Assembly (NCBI GenBank): GCA_003507655.1
Contig: DNUZ01000031.1
Span: forward strand, 18,411-82,410
Length of the DNA stretch: 64,000 nucleotides
Source: Lachnospiraceae bacterium
GTDB taxonomy: Bacteria > Bacillota > Clostridia > Lachnospirales > Lachnospiraceae
Direction of reading: 5' to 3'
The position numbers and the translations under genes are program-made. The first letter of the stretch is position 1. Each line of letters starts with the position of its first letter. Below the pieces are notes generated by a model that saw nothing but the letters and a program-made list of their open reading frames with translations, had not been told where the DNA came from and did not search any database. Below, piece after piece: positions 35,906 through 45,255 of the stretch.

Positions 35906-36883
35906 GTGAAATCAGAGATATTATCGGCACTGAGAAGTGCTGACGGCTATGTTTCCGGACAGGAACTGTGTGAAAAATTCGGCGTGTCCAGAACAGCCGT
36001 CTGGAAAGCCATCAATCAGCTAAAACAGGCAGGATATGAGATAGAGGCTGTCCAAAATAAAGGATATCATATTGTTTCATCCCCGGATATTTTGAGCAGG
36101 ACTGAATTAGAAAGCAATCGAAAAACAACGTGGGTCGGAGAGGAAATTCACTATTTTGACAGTACGGATTCGACGAATACCAGAGCAAAACGTCTTGCAG
36201 AGGATGGTGCTGTCCACGGAACACTGGTAGTTGCGGATGAACAGACCGGCGGACGGGGCAGAAGAGGCAGGGCATGGGAGTCCCAGAAGGGGGTATCCAT
36301 TTATATGTCTCTCGTTTTAAAACCGGAGATAGAGCCGAACCATGCTTCCATGCTGACCCTGATCACTGCCATGGCAGTAGCGGGAGGAATAGAAAAAACC
36401 ACCGGATTAGAGTGTAAGATCAAATGGCCGAATGATATTGTCATCCATGGAAAAAAGGTCTGTGGAATTTTGACAGAGATGAGTACCCAGATGGATTACA
36501 TTAATTATATCGTTATCGGGATTGGCATCAATGTGCAAAATGAATCTTTCCCGGAGGAAATCGGAGAGGTCGCAACCTCACTTCGGATCGAGAGCGGAAA
36601 AAAACAGAACCGTGCGGCGATCATAGAAGCTGTCTGGGAAGAATTTGAAAAATATTATGATATTTATTTAAAAACAGAGGACATGCAGGGACTGGTCGGT
36701 GAGTACGATCAAAAACTGGCAAACATGAACAAACAGGTGCGGGTATTAGACCCGAAAGACCCATATGAGGGAACCGCAAGAGGAATTACGCCAAAAGGAG
36801 AGCTGATCGTGGACACATGGGAAGCGAGAAAGCTCGTTTCTTCAGGCGAGGTATCTGTGCGTGGACTCTATGGTTATGTGTAA
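35906..36883 (+). CDS. birA: Bifunctional biotin ligase/repressor BirA
   Basis: 325 residues. Residues 1-60 form a winged helix (YVSGQELCEKFGVSRTAVWKAINQLKQAGYEIEAV), so it can act as a biotin-responsive repressor. The ligase core has the biotinyl-AMP loop GGRGRRGRAWES and the KWPNDI motif, and a C-terminal SH3-like domain follows. It activates biotin and attaches it to carboxylases. GTG start with AGGAGAG just upstream, 2 bases after argF, so they are cotranscribed. Confidence 0.95.
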   Translation: MKSEILSALRSADGYVSGQELCEKFGVSRTAVWKAINQLKQAGYEIEAVQNKGYHIVSSPDILSRTELESNRKTTWVGEEIHYFDSTDSTNTRAKRLAEDGAVHGTLVVADEQTGGRGRRGRAWESQKGVSIYMSLVLKPEIEPNHASMLTLITAMAVAGGIEKTTGLECKIKWPNDIVIHGKKVCGILTEMSTQMDYINYIVIGIGINVQNESFPEEIGEVATSLRIESGKKQNRAAIIEAVWEEFEKYYDIYLKTEDMQGLVGEYDQKLANMNKQVRVLDPKDPYEGTARGITPKGELIVDTWEARKLVSSGEVSVRGLYGYV

Positions 36884-36895
36884 GGAGAACCTATT

Positions 36896-37234
36896 ATGTA
36901 TCAGGAAGAAGTCGTACTTTGCGGGGCAAGTGCGTATAATAAAAAATTTTATCTGAGTGAAGATTTTGAGGGACTGCCGCAGGGCATTCAGGATGAGCTG
37001 AAAATTCTTTGTGTACTCTACACGGAGGATGTGGGAGGAACCTTAGAGCTGGTATTTGACGAAGAGGGAAACCTGCATTTTCGTACCGATGCCGATGAAG
37101 GAGATCTGTTATATGACGAGATAGGAAGTATTCTCAAGATCAAGCAGATACAGAAAGAAAAAAGAGAATTACTCGAATCGTTAGAAATGTATTTTAAGGT
37201 ATTTTTCTTAGGGGAAGATTTTAAGGAGGACTAA
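36896..37234 (+). CDS. DUF6145 family protein
   Basis: 112 residues, soluble, acidic; uncharacterised. The layout [52 protein letters not shown] is the kind annotated as DUF6145 in Lachnospiraceae. It starts 12 bases after birA with AAGGAG and ends 1 base before coaX, so it belongs to the argF-birA-coaX operon. Constant placement next to coenzyme genes would suggest a metabolic accessory role, but that is unproven. Confidence 0.8.
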   Translation: MYQEEVVLCGASAYNKKFYLSEDFEGLPQGIQDELKILCVLYTEDVGGTLELVFDEEGNLHFRTDADEGDLLYDEIGSILKIKQIQKEKRELLESLEMYFKVFFLGEDFKED

Positions 37235-37235
37235 C

Positions 37236-38012
37236 ATGTTATTAGCGATTGATGTAGGAAATACAAATATCACAGTGGGAGTGTTTAAAGGCAAGGAGAT
37301 TGTAAATACCTTCCGCCTGACCACCAAGCAGTCAAGAACATCAGATGAATATGCGATTCATCTTTCCGGCATGCTGTTACAGAACGGAATCCGTTTTCAG
37401 GACATCAAGGATGTCATTATCTCTTCCGTTGTACCGAACGTTATGCATTCTTTAGGAAGTGCGATCATCAAATATTTTAATCTGGTACCGATCGTGGTGG
37501 AAGCAGGTATCAAAACCGGTATTAAGGTCGTAACGGAGAATCCGAGACAGATCGGAGCCGATCGTATCGTGGATGCGGCAGGAGCCTGTGGAATTTATGG
37601 TGGACCGGTAATTGTAATTGACTTCGGTACAGCCACAACCTATGATCTGATTGATAAAGACGGAGCATTTTTAGCAGGGATCACGGCACCGGGAATCCGC
37701 ATCTCAGCAAAAGCGTTATGGGAGGATGCCGCAAAACTTCCGGAGATCGAAATTAAGAAGCCGGAAAGCATTCTTGCAAAAGAGACGATCAGCAGTATGC
37801 AGGCAGGACTGGTATACGGACAGATCGGTCAGACCGAGTATATCATCCGGAAAATCAAAGAAGAAGCAAACATGGATGAGCCGATCAAAGTAGTTGCAAC
37901 CGGAGGACTCGGCAGCATTATCGCACCGGAAACAGATGCGATCGATGTCTATGATCCGAATCTGACACTGTCAGGAATGAGACTGATCTACGAAAAACAG
38001 AACCGGAAGTAG
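37236..38012 (+). CDS. coaX: Type III pantothenate kinase
   Basis: First step of coenzyme A synthesis. Actin-like (ASKHA) fold: the phosphate-1 loop [15 protein letters not shown] at the start, [15 protein letters not shown] (pantothenate side) and the phosphate-2 segment [11 protein letters not shown]. Length 258 aa matches the family, which needs a monovalent cation and is not feedback-inhibited by CoA. AAGGAGG lies before the ATG. birA and coaX being adjacent is a common Firmicutes arrangement. Confidence 0.95.
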   Translation: MLLAIDVGNTNITVGVFKGKEIVNTFRLTTKQSRTSDEYAIHLSGMLLQNGIRFQDIKDVIISSVVPNVMHSLGSAIIKYFNLVPIVVEAGIKTGIKVVTENPRQIGADRIVDAAGACGIYGGPVIVIDFGTATTYDLIDKDGAFLAGITAPGIRISAKALWEDAAKLPEIEIKKPESILAKETISSMQAGLVYGQIGQTEYIIRKIKEEANMDEPIKVVATGGLGSIIAPETDAIDVYDPNLTLSGMRLIYEKQNRK

Positions 38013-38048
38013 CAGAATTTTGTAAAAAAGTACAGGAATTGGGAGAGC

Positions 38049-39023
38049 ATGAATATGCCCGAATTACAGATAGGAAATGTAAAATTAGAGAATGATCTGA
38101 TCTTAGGACCGATGGCAGGAGTAACCGACCTGCCATTTCGTCTGCTTTGCAAAGAGCAGGGAGCAGGGCTGCTCTGCATGGAGATGGTCAGTGCGAAGGG
38201 AATTATGTATAACAACAAAAATACGAAATTCCTTCTGACGATCGATGAGCGCGAAAGACCGGTGTCCCTGCAATTATTTGGTTCGGATGCGGACATCATC
38301 AGCGAACAGGCAAAACGGATCGAGGAGCTGCCGTTTGATATTTTAGATATCAATATGGGATGCCCGGTACCTAAGATCGTAAACAACGGTGATGGCTCCG
38401 CTCTAATGAAAAATCCACTTTTAGCAGGGGAGATCATTGAAAAAACAGCCCGTGCCATCCAAAAACCGGTAACGGTCAAGATCCGAAAGGGATTCGATGA
38501 GGAACACATCAACGCAGTGGAAATGGCACACATCGCACAGGAGTCGGGAGCAGTAGCCATTGCCGTCCACGGACGGACCAGAGAGCAGTATTATTCCGGC
38601 AAGGCGGATTGGGAGATCATCCGAAAGGTGAAAGAAGCCGTTAAGATCCCGGTCATAGGAAACGGTGACGTATGGACACCGCAGGATGCGATCGATATGA
38701 GAAAACAGACCGGCTGTGATGGTGTAATGATCGGACGCGGTGCACAGGGAAATCCGTGGATTTTCAAACAGATACTCCACTATGAACAGACCGGAGAGCT
38801 GTTAGAAAAGCCATCTCCGCAGGAGGTGACGGAAATGATCCTGCGCCATGCAAAAATGCAGATGGAATTCAAAGGCGAGTACATCGGTATGCGTGAGATC
38901 CGCAAACATGCCGCATGGTATACAGCCGGTTATAAAAATTCTGCAAAGCTGCGTGGAAAAATCAACGAAACGGAAACCTATGAAGAGTTGAAAGAACTGT
39001 TAAGCCATCTCGGAAACGCTTGA
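38049..39023 (+). CDS. tRNA-dihydrouridine synthase (DusB-type)
   Basis: FMN enzyme that reduces uridines in the tRNA D-loop. 324 residues. The N-terminal barrel has LILGPMAGVTDLPFRLLCKEQGAGLL, the DINMGCPVPKIVNNGDGSALM segment and VHGRTREQYYSGKADW. The catalytic Cys normally follows the MGCP motif region in this family (the Cys of MGCPVPKI is the visible candidate). The C-terminal helical tRNA-binding domain holds REIRKHAAWYTAGYK. ATGs at 38049 and 38055 are both possible; GGGAG is better spaced for the second. Confidence 0.92.
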   Translation: MNMPELQIGNVKLENDLILGPMAGVTDLPFRLLCKEQGAGLLCMEMVSAKGIMYNNKNTKFLLTIDERERPVSLQLFGSDADIISEQAKRIEELPFDILDINMGCPVPKIVNNGDGSALMKNPLLAGEIIEKTARAIQKPVTVKIRKGFDEEHINAVEMAHIAQESGAVAIAVHGRTREQYYSGKADWEIIRKVKEAVKIPVIGNGDVWTPQDAIDMRKQTGCDGVMIGRGAQGNPWIFKQILHYEQTGELLEKPSPQEVTEMILRHAKMQMEFKGEYIGMREIRKHAAWYTAGYKNSAKLRGKINETETYEELKELLSHLGNA

Positions 39024-39028
39024 AAACC

Positions 39029-39058
39029 TTGACACAGGGCATGTTTCACGAGTATAAT
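39029..39058 (+). promoter_or_regulatory. Promoter of greA-lysS
   Basis: TTGACA, 18 bases, TATAAT, just after the dus stop. A short inverted repeat (CGGAC...GTCCG, 39088-39107) lies in the leader. Confidence 0.8.
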
Positions 39059-39140
39059 ACTATGAATGTAAATAGGTGAAGGCAAAACGGACAGCTCAGG
39101 TCCGTTTTACTATGATAAATCATAAAGAAGGGTAGAAATC

Positions 39141-39620
39141 ATGGACAAAAAGAATCTATTAACTTACGAAGGATTACAGAAGTTAGAGAGCGAATTACAC
39201 AATTTAAAAGTCGTAAAACGTAAAGAAGTTGCACAGAAGATCAAAGAGGCAAGAGAGCAGGGAGACTTATCCGAGAATGCAGAGTATGATGCAGCAAAGG
39301 ACGAGCAGCGTGATATCGAGGCCCGTATCGATGAGATTGAAAAAATCTTAAAAAATGCGGAAGTCGTAGTAGAAGAAGAAGTAGACTTAGACAAGATCAG
39401 CGTTGGCTGCCGTGTGAAAATATTAGATATGGAATATGACGAAGAGTTAGACTATAAAATTGTCGGTTCCACCGAGGCAAACAGCCTGAAAGGTAAAATT
39501 TCTAACGAATCACCGGTCGGAAAAGCACTTTTAGGAGCAAAAGTCGGTGAGGTTGTAACCGTTGAAACACAGGCAGGAGACCTGAATTACAAAGTATTAG
39601 AGATCCAGAGATCAAATTAA
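39141..39620 (+). CDS. greA: Transcription elongation factor GreA
   Basis: Rescues backtracked RNA polymerase by stimulating RNA cleavage. 159 residues. The N-terminal coiled coil has the tip acidic residues ([27 protein letters not shown]), and the C-terminal FKBP-like domain carries [32 protein letters not shown]. The ATG follows GAAGGGTAG. lysS starts 11 bases downstream; greA-lysS is a common Firmicutes pair. Confidence 0.97.
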   Translation: MDKKNLLTYEGLQKLESELHNLKVVKRKEVAQKIKEAREQGDLSENAEYDAAKDEQRDIEARIDEIEKILKNAEVVVEEEVDLDKISVGCRVKILDMEYDEELDYKIVGSTEANSLKGKISNESPVGKALLGAKVGEVVTVETQAGDLNYKVLEIQRSN

Positions 39621-39631
39621 AGGAGAGTATA

Positions 39632-41122
39632 ATGGCGGAACAAAAGAACGTACAGGAACAGGACATTAACCAATTACTCAAGGTACGCCGTGAAAAGCTT
39701 GCAGATCTGCAGGAAAATGGCAAAGACCCTTTTGTAATTACAAAATTTGATGTGACAAACCACAGCACAGATATAAAAGAAAACTATGAGCAGATGGAAG
39801 GACAGACCGTTACCGTTGCAGGACGTATGATGCAGAAACGTGTCATGGGTAAGGCTTCTTTCTGCAATGTGCAGGACTTAAAAGGCAACATCCAGTCTTA
39901 TGTTGCAAGAGATGAGATCGGCGAAGATTCCTATAAGGATTTCAAAAAAATGGATGTCGGCGATCTGATCGGAATTACCGGATTTGTATTTAAGACAAAG
40001 ACAGGCGAAATTTCCATCCACGCAAAGGAAGTAACCCTGCTTTCTAAGAGTCTGCAGATTTTACCGGAAAAATTCCACGGACTGACCAACACAGATATCC
40101 GTTACAGACAGCGTTATGTAGACCTGATCATGAATCAGGAAGTAAAGGATACTTTTGTAAAACGTTCTAAGATCATCAGCAGCATCCGTCATTATTTAGA
40201 CGGTGAAGGTTTCATGGAGGTTGAGACACCGATGTTGGTATCAAATGCCGGTGGAGCTGCTGCAAGACCGTTTGAAACGCATTTTAATGCATTATCCGAG
40301 GACTTAAAACTCAGAATTTCCTTGGAATTATATCTGAAACGTCTGATCGTCGGCGGTTTAGAAAGAGTATACGAAATCGGACGTGTATTCAGAAACGAAG
40401 GTTTAGACACCCGTCACAACCCGGAGTTTACTCTGATGGAGCTGTATCAGGCATACACCGATTACCACGGCATGATGGATTTAACCGAGAATCTCTACCG
40501 TCATGTGGCACAGGAGGTTACCGGAGGACTTCAGCTTCCTTACGGTGAGCATGTCATTGACCTGTCCAAGCCATTTGAGCGTATCACAATGGTAGATGCC
40601 GTTAAAAAATATGCAAACGTAGACTTCAATGAGATCAAAGACCTTGAAGAAGCAAGAGCAGTTGCAAGAGAACATCATATTGAATTTGAGGAGCGTCACA
40701 AGAAAGGCGATATCCTGAACTTATTCTTTGAAGAATATGTAGAGGAGCATCTGATCCAGCCTACCTTTGTTATGGATCACCCGATCGAGATTTCTCCGTT
40801 AACGAAGAAAAAACCGGACAACCCGGAGTATGTAGAGCGTTTTGAGTTCTTTATCAACGGCTGGGAAATGGCAAATGCTTATTCCGAGCTGAATGACCCG
40901 ATCGACCAGAGAGAGCGTTTCAAAGCACAGGAAGAACTGTTAGCACAGGGCGATGACGAAGCAAACACCACCGACGAGGACTTCATGAATGCCTTAGAGC
41001 TTGGTATGCCGCCAACAGGTGGAATCGGCTTTGGAATTGACCGTATGGTTATGATCATGACAAACTCCGCAGCGATCCGAGACGTGTTGCTGTTCCCGAC
41101 AATGAAGTCGTTGGATAAATAA
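39632..41122 (+). CDS. lysS: Lysyl-tRNA synthetase, class II
   Basis: Charges tRNA-Lys. 496 residues. The N-terminal OB-fold anticodon-binding domain is at about 60-150. Class II motif 1 is [21 protein letters not shown], motif 2 is [28 protein letters not shown] and motif 3 is [19 protein letters not shown]. All are intact. AAAGGAG lies before the ATG. The mobile island begins directly behind it. Confidence 0.97.
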   Translation: MAEQKNVQEQDINQLLKVRREKLADLQENGKDPFVITKFDVTNHSTDIKENYEQMEGQTVTVAGRMMQKRVMGKASFCNVQDLKGNIQSYVARDEIGEDSYKDFKKMDVGDLIGITGFVFKTKTGEISIHAKEVTLLSKSLQILPEKFHGLTNTDIRYRQRYVDLIMNQEVKDTFVKRSKIISSIRHYLDGEGFMEVETPMLVSNAGGAAARPFETHFNALSEDLKLRISLELYLKRLIVGGLERVYEIGRVFRNEGLDTRHNPEFTLMELYQAYTDYHGMMDLTENLYRHVAQEVTGGLQLPYGEHVIDLSKPFERITMVDAVKKYANVDFNEIKDLEEARAVAREHHIEFEERHKKGDILNLFFEEYVEEHLIQPTFVMDHPIEISPLTKKKPDNPEYVERFEFFINGWEMANAYSELNDPIDQRERFKAQEELLAQGDDEANTTDEDFMNALELGMPPTGGIGFGIDRMVMIMTNSAAIRDVLLFPTMKSLDK

Positions 41123-41396
41123 AGTCAGTAAAATCAAGGGCTTCAGAGGGTAAGAGGTAGGTTTACTACAACGCTTACTACAACAAATTCGTAAGTTGAT
41201 ATGAAGAATTATAGGCTCAACTGACGGATAGCTTTGAACAATTCCAGATAGAAAACGATTAAAAATGAGGACTTTTCTTCAGAAATTATTCTGAGGAAAG
41301 GTCCTTTTTCGTTTTCGTATATTCAGATTCATATACGAATTCCTGCGATATGGTATACGAAATTTATACGAATTAAGAAAGAGGAGAGAAAGTAGT
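41123..41396 (+). other. Gap after lysS: island boundary with repeats
   Basis: Holds no gene. A direct repeat TTACTACAAC occurs at 41163-41172 and 41175-41184, the kind of short repeat found next to integrase attachment sites. A terminator follows at 41268-41309, then four copies of TATACGAA or its complement (41320-41375) in front of the next gene. No integrase gene and no second copy of the repeat at the far side were found. Confidence 0.5.
41268..41309 (+). terminator. Rho-independent terminator for greA-lysS
   Basis: A 17-bp stem beginning AGGAC, with two G-T pairs and a 4-base loop, is followed by five T residues. Confidence 0.85.
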
Positions 41397-41840
41397 ATGA
41401 ACAACACAGCGATAAGTGCAAATAAAGAAAAACTTATTTTTAAAAATGAGAGTCACCGGAAATTTTACGAGGAATGGTTGCCGAAATGCCGGTACCAGGA
41501 TGTATATCACAAGGCATTAGCTTATTGCCTTGGAATCAATGAGGATACCAGAAATCATATCAACGAAATATATGATTTCAAGAACGGATGTGTGCAGACG
41601 GAGTGTTTGCAACAAGGATGGAACACAAGTGGTTCTGTGAAAGTGATACGAATGGCCTTTAATCTGTATTGTAACGGAAGGCCAAGTGTGGATGATTACA
41701 AGGAACATGAGAAACAGATGATGGAGAGTCGCCAGTATTCGGTAGAGAAACTGTTCTGTAGCGGATATGCAAGGTTTTTCTGGGAGGCAATTAAGCTTAG
41801 ATATCCGGAGTATTGTTTTTATGTTGATATACGGCATTAA
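41397..41840 (+). CDS. DUF6075 family protein
   Basis: 147 residues, soluble. The pattern FKNESHRKFYEEWL...QDVYHKALAYCLGINEDTRNHINEIYDF...TSGSVKVIRMAFNLYCNG is that of DUF6075 proteins, which I know only as uncharacterised cargo of conjugative elements in Clostridia. AGAGGAGAG precedes the ATG. A block of TATACGAA repeats sits just upstream (copies near 41322, 41341, 41355 and 41369), suggesting its own regulator. Codon use is more A/T-rich than in lysS, in line with transfer. Confidence 0.78.
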   Translation: MNNTAISANKEKLIFKNESHRKFYEEWLPKCRYQDVYHKALAYCLGINEDTRNHINEIYDFKNGCVQTECLQQGWNTSGSVKVIRMAFNLYCNGRPSVDDYKEHEKQMMESRQYSVEKLFCSGYARFFWEAIKLRYPEYCFYVDIRH

Positions 41841-41845
41841 CAAAG

Positions 41846-42262
41846 GAGGTTATCTTATCAATCACAGAAGAGAAGAATGATGCGATTGATGGGATGGAGG
41901 AATACCAGGCATATTCGGAAATTATCAAAGAGAATATTGAGTATGATGCCTTATTATAGTGCAATCCGTACGAGAAGGATGCTATACAAGGAATCTTTGA
42001 CTTGATTCTGGAGACTGTGATTTCCAACAAGGCATCCATGACGATTTCGGGACAGGAGTATCCAATGAATCTCGTAAAATCTAAGTTTTTGAAACTGAAT
42101 AGTTCGCATATTGAGTATGTACTGGGCTGTCTTGGGAAGAATACTACTAAGGTGTATAACATCAAAAGTTATTTGCTGGCTAGCTTGTTTAATGCGGTAA
42201 GTACTATGAACAGTTATTACAAGGCAGAGGTGAATCATGACATGCCACAGTTTGCTGGGTAG
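41846..42262 (+). pseudogene. Remnant of a DUF6017-type replication/conjugation protein
   Basis: The frame reads ITEEKNDAIDGMEEYQAYSEII, continues to YDALL, hits TAG at 41957-41959, then resumes CNPYEKDAIQGIFDLIL... through VKSKFLKLNSSHIEYVLGCLGKN and YNIKSYLLASLFNAVSTM. This is the C-terminal DUF6017 domain that normally ends RepA-like replication initiators of Clostridial conjugative elements. The large N-terminal part is missing and the fragment has an internal stop, so it is a fossil. AAAGGAGG sits at its head, but no proper start codon follows. Confidence 0.8.
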
Positions 42263-42282
42263 ATAGTTTTTAAATGCATCAT

Positions 42283-42331
42283 AAACGCACGGAAACGCAC
42301 GAGAGTGTTCTTTTGATTCTATAAACGCACG
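42283..42331 (+). repeat. Three copies of AAACGCACG upstream of the DUF7694 gene
   Basis: Copies at 42283-42291, 42293-42301 and 42323-42331, all in the same direction, within 30-80 bases of the next start codon. Operator-like. Confidence 0.65.
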
Positions 42332-42359
42332 AATCGCGCTATTACGAAGGAGGGTAAAT

Positions 42360-42809
42360 ATGGCAAGAGTATGGAAAGAAGGAATAGCACCTAAGTGTTT
42401 ACATGATAATTTTGGCGCATATCACGGAATATGGATGCCACAAATGGATCGTTGTTGGTTTAGTGATGATGGATATCAAGTGACAAGTCGGATTTTAATA
42501 ACAGACTGGGGAAAGGTTGAACATGCTGCAATTACATACAATGGGGATGAAGAAAATCTGTTTTCGTTTGATGGTAGTAGGGATATTCCTTGGTCAGTAA
42601 AACAGGAAATCAAAAATGAAGTATTTGGAATTCATCCAACCAAGGATAAACAGTGTAGAGTTGTAAATCGCGGATCTCCCAAGGATCCAACACAATTAGC
42701 ACTAAATTCACAGGGGATGCTTTCGAATACAAAAGATAGAAACAAATCTAAAACATTTTTATCTCATCGGAGAAGACTCCCACCTCTACAGGTGGCGAGT
42801 AAGAAATAA
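42360..42809 (+). CDS. DUF7694-type protein with an altered C-terminus
   Basis: 149 residues. Residues 1-90 match the small DUF7694 domain (GAYHGIWMPQMDRCWFSDDGYQVTSRILITDWGKVEHAAITYNG through IPWSVKQEIKNEVFG). The domain is common in mobile elements and its role is unknown. The last 55 residues (from about KDKQCRVVNRGS) are basic and look unrelated. The end of the frame runs into a CCACCT-CTAC-AGGTGG hairpin (42780-42795), as in ends of IS200/IS605-type elements, so the natural C-terminus may have been replaced. CGAAGGAGGG precedes the ATG. Confidence 0.65.
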   Translation: MARVWKEGIAPKCLHDNFGAYHGIWMPQMDRCWFSDDGYQVTSRILITDWGKVEHAAITYNGDEENLFSFDGSRDIPWSVKQEIKNEVFGIHPTKDKQCRVVNRGSPKDPTQLALNSQGMLSNTKDRNKSKTFLSHRRRLPPLQVASKK

Positions 42810-42823
42810 ACCTGTCCGATATG

Positions 42824-42934
42824 ATTTAGGGTGAATTTGAAAAAAATATAATAAAAAAATCACCCTAAATTTAAAAAATATATTGAATTTAGGGTGAAAA
42901 AGTGCCAATATATAATCATAAAATCACCTTAAAA
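42824..42934 (+). promoter_or_regulatory. Operator-like array: four TTTAGGGTGA-type sites upstream of a Fic gene
   Basis: ATTTAGGGTGAATT at 42824 (direct), its complement at 42858, direct again at 42886, and a complement variant at 42921 that overlaps the ribosome binding site. Alternating orientation and regular spacing (about 34, 28 and 35 bases) suggest cooperative binding by a repressor, possibly the Fic protein itself or a missing partner. Confidence 0.7.
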
Positions 42935-42946
42935 GGAGATGGATGA

Positions 42947-43882
42947 ATGAGTAATATAACAGAAATCCAAAGATTACTAAATGAAAAAGCTGATTTGCAG
43001 GCTCAAATTAATATCTCTGCATTTGATGGAAGTATTGAAGTCAAGACTGTAAATGATCAGAAATATATTTATGTTAGAAAAAGAGAAGCTGGAAAATACA
43101 AATCAAATTATATAGATAAATATTCTGAGGAGCTCTACGCACTTGCAGTTAATCAATCGCAGCAAATAAGAGCGGTTAAAAAGCAACTTAGAAAAATCGA
43201 AAAGGACTTAGCAAAGCTTGGATATACAGAAAGCGAACTGTCACCAAGAGTAAAGCTTAATATTGACTTTGCTAGAGCTAATGTCAAAAGTCTGATTTAT
43301 GATCAGGCTGTATTGGAAGGTGTTTCCACTACATTTCCACAGACAGAAACTATTTTGGAAAATGGCGATGTTAACGGAGTAAAAGCAACTGATGTTCAAA
43401 AAATCTTAAATTTGAAGCATGCGTGGGAGTTTATTGTGGATCCGGATGTAGTGGCTTCTCCTTGCAATTATTATATGGTAAGTCATATAGCACGCCTGGT
43501 AAATGAAGGGTTCTTCGAAAATGGTGGTTCCGTTAGAGCTGTTCCTGTTACGATTGGTGGTTCAAGCTATGTGCCTCCAATTCCAAATGAGTTGGATGTA
43601 AAAGAGAAAATAGATGAAATTATAAACTCAGGACTTGAGGACGTTGATATTGCAATTGAGCTTACGCTTTATTGTATGAAGACACAGATTTTTATTGATG
43701 GTAATAAGAGAGCTTCTATTATCTTTGCTAATCATTTTATGATTGGAAAAGGTATTGGATTGTTAGTTGTGCCGGAGAATATTGTGTCTGAATTCAAGAG
43801 TCTTCTTGTAGCTTATTATGAAGGTCGAAATGAAGATGAGATTAAGGCATTTTTGAAAGAGAAGTGTTGGCGTAAGTTTTAG
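42947..43882 (+). CDS. Fic-domain protein with Gln in place of the catalytic His
   Basis: 311 residues. The N-terminal 100 residues are helical (YIYVRKREAGKYKSNYIDKYSEELYALA, then a Lys-rich coiled coil ending DLAKLGYTE). A Fic (Fido) domain follows, with AVLEGVSTTFPQTETIL similar to the inhibitory helix region. The core motif is TQIFIDGNKRAS: the usual HPFxDGNxR has lost His (here Gln247) while the Asp-Gly-Asn-Lys-Arg phosphate loop is intact. Ordinary AMP transfer is therefore doubtful; another phosphate transfer or a non-catalytic role is possible. AAAAGGAGATG precedes the ATG. The operator array lies directly upstream. Confidence 0.85.
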   Translation: MSNITEIQRLLNEKADLQAQINISAFDGSIEVKTVNDQKYIYVRKREAGKYKSNYIDKYSEELYALAVNQSQQIRAVKKQLRKIEKDLAKLGYTESELSPRVKLNIDFARANVKSLIYDQAVLEGVSTTFPQTETILENGDVNGVKATDVQKILNLKHAWEFIVDPDVVASPCNYYMVSHIARLVNEGFFENGGSVRAVPVTIGGSSYVPPIPNELDVKEKIDEIINSGLEDVDIAIELTLYCMKTQIFIDGNKRASIIFANHFMIGKGIGLLVVPENIVSEFKSLLVAYYEGRNEDEIKAFLKEKCWRKF

Positions 43883-43917
43883 TAGATAAGTATTTATATC
43901 CTAAACGAACGAATCGT

Positions 43918-44163
43918 GTCATTAATTGGAGAAGTGGCAGAGAAATGGGATATTAAGCAAAGGCGTATTAGAGTTCTGTGCAGCGAGGGAAGAATTCCAG
44001 GCGCATATAAAGTTATTCATCTATTGAGCATATCTATGGATACGATTATGTGACTTCCTGTTATAAGGATAGTCCGCAGGATTCATGGAAGCAGATTGTA
44101 GATTATATGCATGAGATGTATCCAGAGGCAACGGATAAGCAGATAAGGAAAGTGTTAAAATAA
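43918..44163 (+). pseudogene. Remnants of a helix-turn-helix protein and a second fragment
   Basis: One frame reads SLIGEVAEKWDIKQRRIRVL then CSEGRIPGAYK, an excisionase/MerR-like HTH, and ends at TGA near 44051. A second frame, overlapping it, reads IEHIYGYDYVTSCYKDSPQD through DKQIRKVLK and stops at 44163. Neither has a full-length form. They look like leftovers of one or two mobile-element genes joined by deletion. Confidence 0.65.
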
Positions 44164-44195
44164 AACAGTGAATTTTTGAGGTGAATATACATAAA

Positions 44196-44944
44196 ATGAA
44201 TGAAAAAAATCCGCAGTTTATTGCAAGCTGATAGAAAATGTAAAAAACAAATATCGTAAAAATCCTATATACACAAAGAACCTGACACTTGGCTGGTGCG
44301 ATTTACGTCAGGGAGAAGATTTGTGTCAGGAAATTAACCTATGGACATATTGGCAAGGGAGAGATTACGCCAAGAAGACACCACATATTAAGTATATGCT
44401 GATAGGTCAGGATTTCGGACCACCTGAAAAGGAAGAACTAAAGGGTACGATTGCAAATGTCCGTAAAATGAATGATGGCGTAGAAGTGATGTTCCATAAA
44501 AATGTAGATTTGGAAGCAAGGGATTCACAGACGGATAAAAATATTGTCAGATACTTTGAACTGCTTGGTAAAAATGAAATTGACAAGAAAAAATATCCAG
44601 ATTTGTTTTTCTGCAATTGTAATTTGGGCTATCGCAGAGATAAGTATTCTGGAAATATGACCAGAAAGATATTGGCAAATGATGCAGCCGAAATAAAATC
44701 ACTGATTGACATTATAGAGCCGGAAAACATAATCTGTCTGGGTCTTGATACATCCGTGGTTGTAATACGAACTCTGCTTGATAAAAAGTTTTCCTGCAAT
44801 AGAGTATCTGAACTTATAGGAACTGGAGAACCTTATACTTATGGAGAAACATATATATACCCTGTAGCACATCCGGGGTATTGGGGTACAAGTACAAGAG
44901 GGGAGGATAATGTTATTGCAGATTGGAGGAGGATTAGAAAATAA
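44196..44944 (+). pseudogene. Uracil-DNA-glycosylase-superfamily protein, frameshifted near its start
   Basis: From the ATG at 44196 the frame reads MNEKNPQFIAS and stops at TGA. In the next frame it continues KLIENVKNKYRKNPIYTKN then LTLGWCDLRQGEDLCQEIN and stays open to 44944. Adding one A near 44225 would restore MNEKNPQFIAKLIENV. The body has YMLIGQDFGPP (UDG-like motif I), FFCNCNLGYRR and the His-containing IYPVAHPGYWGTSTRG, all as in UDG-superfamily proteins. A shorter product from TTG at 44321 (207 aa) would lack the N-terminus. If translated it may bind or repair uracil-containing DNA. Confidence 0.75.
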
Positions 44945-44956
44945 GGAGGTGCCACA

Positions 44957-45178
44957 ATGCCATTTAAGATTGTTCGCAACGATATAACAAGATGTGAAAG
45001 ATATGATGCAATTACAGGTGGAGTATATGGATGTATGATGCATACAGCTTTTTGTAATAAAAGTCATAGTCAGGAAGTATTTGATAATATGAAAAAAGAC
45101 TTGCAGGAATTCATAGATAAGGATACAACAGCGGATGAAGAAAGTATTTTCTATGAAGAGTTTACAAGTAAATATTGA
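44957..45178 (+). CDS. Small hypothetical protein, possibly a deleted macro-domain gene
   Basis: 73 residues behind a strong AAGGAGGT. The first 19 residues (MPFKIVRNDITRCERYDAI) look like the start of macro-domain proteins, which normally continue VNTAN; here the sequence jumps to an unrelated helical, acidic C-terminus (QEVFDNMKKDLQEFIDKDTTADEESIFYEEF). A deletion joining the two ends of a longer gene would explain it. It follows the UDG-like gene by 12 bases. Function unknown. Confidence 0.5.
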   Translation: MPFKIVRNDITRCERYDAITGGVYGCMMHTAFCNKSHSQEVFDNMKKDLQEFIDKDTTADEESIFYEEFTSKY

Positions 45179-45255
45179 TTAGTAAATGTTACGTCGGTAA
45201 GGTTTAATGTGTATTAAGGAGGAGTTGCGCTATACAGATTAGTTCTAGTTATTCC

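Noticed and set aside
42824..42934. Short regular repeats that could look like a CRISPR array
   Set aside because: The units are about 14 bases, alternate in direction, number only four and have unequal spacers; no cas genes are near. Operator sites fit better.
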